Source of the DNA: Dawidia soli
Lineage (GTDB): Bacteria > Bacteroidota > Bacteroidia > Cytophagales > Cyclobacteriaceae
Length of the DNA stretch: 64,000 bases
Assembly (NCBI RefSeq): GCF_018598185.1
Contig: NZ_JAHESC010000014.1
Location: 1-64,000 of the forward strand
Direction of reading: 5' to 3'
Shown piece by piece: positions 61,744 to 64,000 of this stretch (its first letter is position 1; each line of letters opens with the position of its first letter). The position numbers and the translations under genes are program-made. The notes beneath the pieces are model-generated. The model saw only the letters and a program-made list of their open reading frames with translations. It was not told where the DNA came from and searched no databases.

Positions 61744-62619
61744 ATGTTCACATCCCTTCGTCTCCGGCTGACGGTATGCCTGATGGCCGTCGTTCTTTCC
61801 TCTTTCGCTCAAACGCTTGCACCCCTGCCGTGGAATGACTCCGCCTGGTCAAAACCGTACGAGCCGTTCCGCGTGGCGGGTAACGTATATTATGTGGGTA
61901 CGTATGACCTGGCTTCTTACCTGATCACGACGCCGAAGGGACACTTCCTGATCAACACAGGCCTGGCGGAGTCGGTGCCGTTGATCCGCAAGAACGTCGA
62001 GGCGCTGGGCTTCCAATTTACCGACATTAAGATCCTGCTGACCAACCAGGCGCACTACGACCACGTGGCCGGCATGGCGGAGATCAAAAAGATGACCGGC
62101 GCACGGATGATGGTGCAGGAAGCCGACGCGCCGGTGCTGGCAGACGGTGGCGCCTCCGACTTTATCATGGGCGGCAATGGGCCGACGTTTGCCGGCGTAA
62201 AGGCCGACCGGCTGTTGCACGATGGCGACACGATCCGGCTGGGTACAACAACGCTGCGGGTATTGCACCACCCCGGCCATACCAAAGGGTCGACCAGCTT
62301 TCTGCTCGACACCCGCGACGACCAGCGCACCTGGCAAGTGCTGATCGTAAATATACCGAGTATTTTACCACAGACGCGCCTGAAGGGTATGCCGGCGTAT
62401 CCGCAGGTGGGTCAGGATTACCGGCGTACGCTGGAGGTTTTGAAAAAACAGCCGTTCGACGTTTGGGTGGCCGCGCATGCCAGCCAGTTCGACCTGCATG
62501 AAAAACGCAAGCCGGGGGATGCTTATAAGCCGGAGATGTTTGCGGATCGTCCGTTGTTTGAGGCTTCTATCAATCAGGTCCGGCATGAGTATGAGCGGCG
62601 GTTGAAGGAGGAGAAGTAG
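61744..62619 (+). CDS. Subclass B3 metallo-beta-lactamase, Gln variant
   Basis: 291 residues with a signal peptide (LTVCLMAVVLSSFAQ), so periplasmic. The zinc-binding motif that is normally HxHxDH reads QAHYDH (Gln 102, His 104, Asp 106, His 107), as in GOB-type B3 enzymes. Further ligands are His 179 in HHPGHTKGSTSF and His 245 in VAAHASQFDLHEK. The core PFRVAGNVYYVGTYDLASYL is B3-like. It probably hydrolyses beta-lactams, including carbapenems, though environmental members can have other roles. Activity is not proven by sequence. Confidence 0.9.
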   Translation: MFTSLRLRLTVCLMAVVLSSFAQTLAPLPWNDSAWSKPYEPFRVAGNVYYVGTYDLASYLITTPKGHFLINTGLAESVPLIRKNVEALGFQFTDIKILLTNQAHYDHVAGMAEIKKMTGARMMVQEADAPVLADGGASDFIMGGNGPTFAGVKADRLLHDGDTIRLGTTTLRVLHHPGHTKGSTSFLLDTRDDQRTWQVLIVNIPSILPQTRLKGMPAYPQVGQDYRRTLEVLKKQPFDVWVAAHASQFDLHEKRKPGDAYKPEMFADRPLFEASINQVRHEYERRLKEEK

Positions 62620-62639
62620 TCTTCGGCCGCGGGTGGGGA

Positions 62640-62891
62640 TCAGTAGTTCCCAGATCCCGTTGTAATGATCGATCAATGCTTTGGCGGAAAGGTTGGGGCG
62701 CCGCTCATGGTGGTATGGCCGTCTTTGACCACTGTTACCTGGTAATCTTTTGATCGTGCCGACTGCACGGTTGACTCCACGCAGAAGTCGGTAGCACTGC
62801 CTGTGATATTCATTTTCCTGATTCCAAACAGATGTATTTCCCCGATCCGACCGGTTGGCCGAAAAAGGATATGATTATACTTATTGTACAC
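62640..62891 (-). pseudogene. Isochorismatase-family (cysteine hydrolase) gene remnant
   Basis: The minus strand encodes GIRKMNITGSATDFCVESTV followed by KDYQVTVVKDGHTT, which matches the C-terminal catalytic region (Cys) of isochorismatase-like cysteine hydrolases. The frame then stops, and a second frame continues ALIDHYNGIWELL, the usual end. The N-terminal half of the gene is absent upstream. It is a truncated, frameshifted relic. Confidence 0.6.
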
Positions 62892-63051
62892 GATGCACGG
62901 ATCGATCTATATGTTTCCCTGATTTTTAAGGTATTCCTATATAAATAGGGGAAGTATACTATATATCTTAACACAGGTATAAATATTTTTTCAGGCGATT
63001 CAAAAAAAATTTAAGGGGGTTTTAGGCCTTTATACCGTTTGAAATGGCTAT

Positions 63052-63103
63052 TAACCCAATATGGGGTATATAGTCCACTATTTCGATACACCATTTTGGG
63101 TTA
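63052..63103. promoter_or_regulatory. Inverted repeat upstream of SusC-like gene
   Basis: TAACCCAATATGGGGTAT (63052-63069) and ATACACCATTTTGGGTTA (63086-63103) are inverted copies with about two mismatches in 18. They lie some 80-130 bp before the SusC-type start codon. A regulatory dyad or RNA hairpin is possible. Confidence 0.45.
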
Positions 63104-63132
63104 GCGCGTTTTTACGGATGAAAATTTTGGAA

Positions 63133-63140
63133 TAAGTTTG
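63133..63140 (+). promoter_or_regulatory. Bacteroidota -7 promoter element
   Basis: TAAGTTTG matches TAnnTTTG exactly and lies 41 bp before the ATG of the SusC-type gene, a typical distance. Confidence 0.6.
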
Positions 63141-63180
63141 ATATACGTAACAAACATTCATTAACCTAAACCCCCTACCT

Positions 63181-64000
63181 ATGAAAAGAATGCTACTCGC
63201 ATTCATGACGGTATTTTCTATGCTCGTTCATGAAGCATGGGCACAGGACCGGACCATCTCGGGACGAATCACGTCTCCGGAAGATGGCTCAGGCTTGCCC
63301 GGGGTAAATGTGTTGGTAAAAGGTACTACCAATGGTACCGTTACCGATACGGATGGTAATTATACATTGTCGGTGCCCGCCGGCAGCAACGTACTGGTCT
63401 TTACGTTTATCGGGTTGGCCACGCAAGAAGTAGAGATCGGCGATCGTACGACGGTGGATGTACAAATGGCCAGCGACGTGCGGCAACTTACCGAAGTAGT
63501 CGTCACGGCCTTGAACATTCCGCGCGACAAACGTTCCATTGGGTATGCTGTACAGCAGGTCGACGGTTCGGCGGTAGCGGACGTAAAGACCAACAACTTT
63601 GTGAACTCCCTCTCGGGTAAGATTGCGGGTGTCGCCGTAAACGGTTCGCCCGGTTCGCTTGGCGGCAGCACGCAGATCATGATCCGCGGTATCAAGTCTA
63701 TTACGGGCGACAACCGCCCGCTGTACGTCGTGGACGGTACGCCCATCGACAACTCGAACTATAACGGTGTACCTCCCGGTAGCGCCAGCGGTGTACGTTC
63801 GGTGGAAGCCGGCTTTGGCGGTACCGACTATGGTGACGCTGTCGCGGACATCAACCCCAACGATATCGCGTCGATCACGGTACTGAAGGGCGCGAATGCG
63901 GCGGCCCTCTATGGCTCGCGTGCGGCCAACGGTGTCATTCTGATCACCACCAAAAGCGGGCGCGGTGTCAAAAAAGGTATTGGCATCGACATCAGCTCCA
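63181..64000 (+). CDS. SusC/RagA-family TonB-dependent receptor, N-terminal part (cut by window edge)
   Basis: The ATG at 63181 opens 273 codons to the right edge. After the signal peptide (MLLAFMTVFSMLVHEAWAQ) comes the carboxypeptidase-like domain (ISGRITSPEDGSGLPGVNVL). Then follow the TonB-box/plug region (EVVVTALNIPRDKRSIGYAV, NNFVNSLSGKIAGVAVNGSP, IKSITGDNRPLYVVDG) and the Plug signature (ASITVLKGANAAALYGSRAA). The barrel lies outside the window. A SusD partner is expected to its right. It would import a polysaccharide fragment or other nutrient. Confidence 0.95.
   Translation, partial: MKRMLLAFMTVFSMLVHEAWAQDRTISGRITSPEDGSGLPGVNVLVKGTTNGTVTDTDGNYTLSVPAGSNVLVFTFIGLATQEVEIGDRTTVDVQMASDVRQLTEVVVTALNIPRDKRSIGYAVQQVDGSAVADVKTNNFVNSLSGKIAGVAVNGSPGSLGGSTQIMIRGIKSITGDNRPLYVVDGTPIDNSNYNGVPPGSASGVRSVEAGFGGTDYGDAVADINPNDIASITVLKGANAAALYGSRAANGVILITTKSGRGVKKGIGIDISS

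Overview
The window looks like chromosomal DNA from a bacterium of the phylum Bacteroidota, most likely a Cytophagales-type soil or sediment organism. The support is two SusC/RagA-type TonB-dependent receptors (one with its SusD partner), a third outer-membrane beta-barrel receptor, type IX secretion C-terminal tails on two secreted polysaccharidases, FtsX-type permeases with a PadR regulator, seven-helix AraC regulators and several TAnnTTTG promoter elements. Base composition is moderately GC-rich, with a few AT-richer accessory patches (about 2.6-3.5 kb, 44.2-46.7 kb, 52.6-53.2 kb and 62.9-63.1 kb). I saw no rRNA or tRNA genes, CRISPR array, complete insertion sequence or prophage. The species is an inference that I cannot confirm.

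Layout. 0-4 kb: a GAF sensor cut by the left edge, a methyltransferase, a SpoIIAA-like protein, then small accessory genes (KTSC and stand-alone WYL) preceded by two perfect 16-bp palindromes. 4-9.3 kb: an AraC regulator with two SDR oxidoreductases, a DoxX-like protein, a VOC protein and a fatty-acid desaturase. 9.2-13.2 kb: a DUF1080 lipoprotein and a PadR-FtsX permease operon. 13.3-15.4 kb: small genes and an aldo/keto reductase. 15.4-33.3 kb: a polysaccharide utilisation locus. It has SusC, SusD, an acetylesterase (frameshifted in this sequence), a GH2 enzyme, an FAD oxidoreductase, a large lipoprotein that is probably an (alpha/alpha)6 enzyme, a sodium/solute symporter and a GH9 enzyme. 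A LacI-type regulator carrying an N-terminal zinc ribbon is divergently transcribed from it.

33.5-41 kb: a PH-domain protein, a four-PAS histidine kinase, and two secreted enzymes (alginate-lyase-like and GH18 chitinase) that share an almost identical discoidin-fascin-T9SS tail. 41-46 kb: an ADP-ribosylglycohydrolase with a 45-residue partner gene, a cytochrome c/DUF1772 pair, and a patatin gene broken by one frameshift behind an unknown 149-residue gene. 46.7-52.6 kb: a second FtsX permease, a pentapeptide-repeat protein, a PARG-type macrodomain hydrolase and an unrecognised 425-residue protein. 53.4-59.7 kb: an outer-membrane receptor, two AraC regulators and a third SDR. 59.8-64 kb: an ankyrin protein, a YcaQ/AlkX-type DNA glycosylase, a subclass B3 metallo-beta-lactamase with the GOB-like Gln ligand, an isochorismatase-family gene remnant, and the start of another SusC receptor.

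The coherent system is the polysaccharide locus: extracellular capture by SusCD, de-acetylation and cleavage by the esterase, GH2, GH9 and the unknown lipoprotein, possible sugar oxidation by the FAD enzyme, uptake by the symporter, and LacI control. Less familiar candidates are the zinc-ribbon/LacI fusion, the 149-residue gene plus patatin pair, the PARG/pentapeptide neighbourhood, and several unexplained operator-like repeats.
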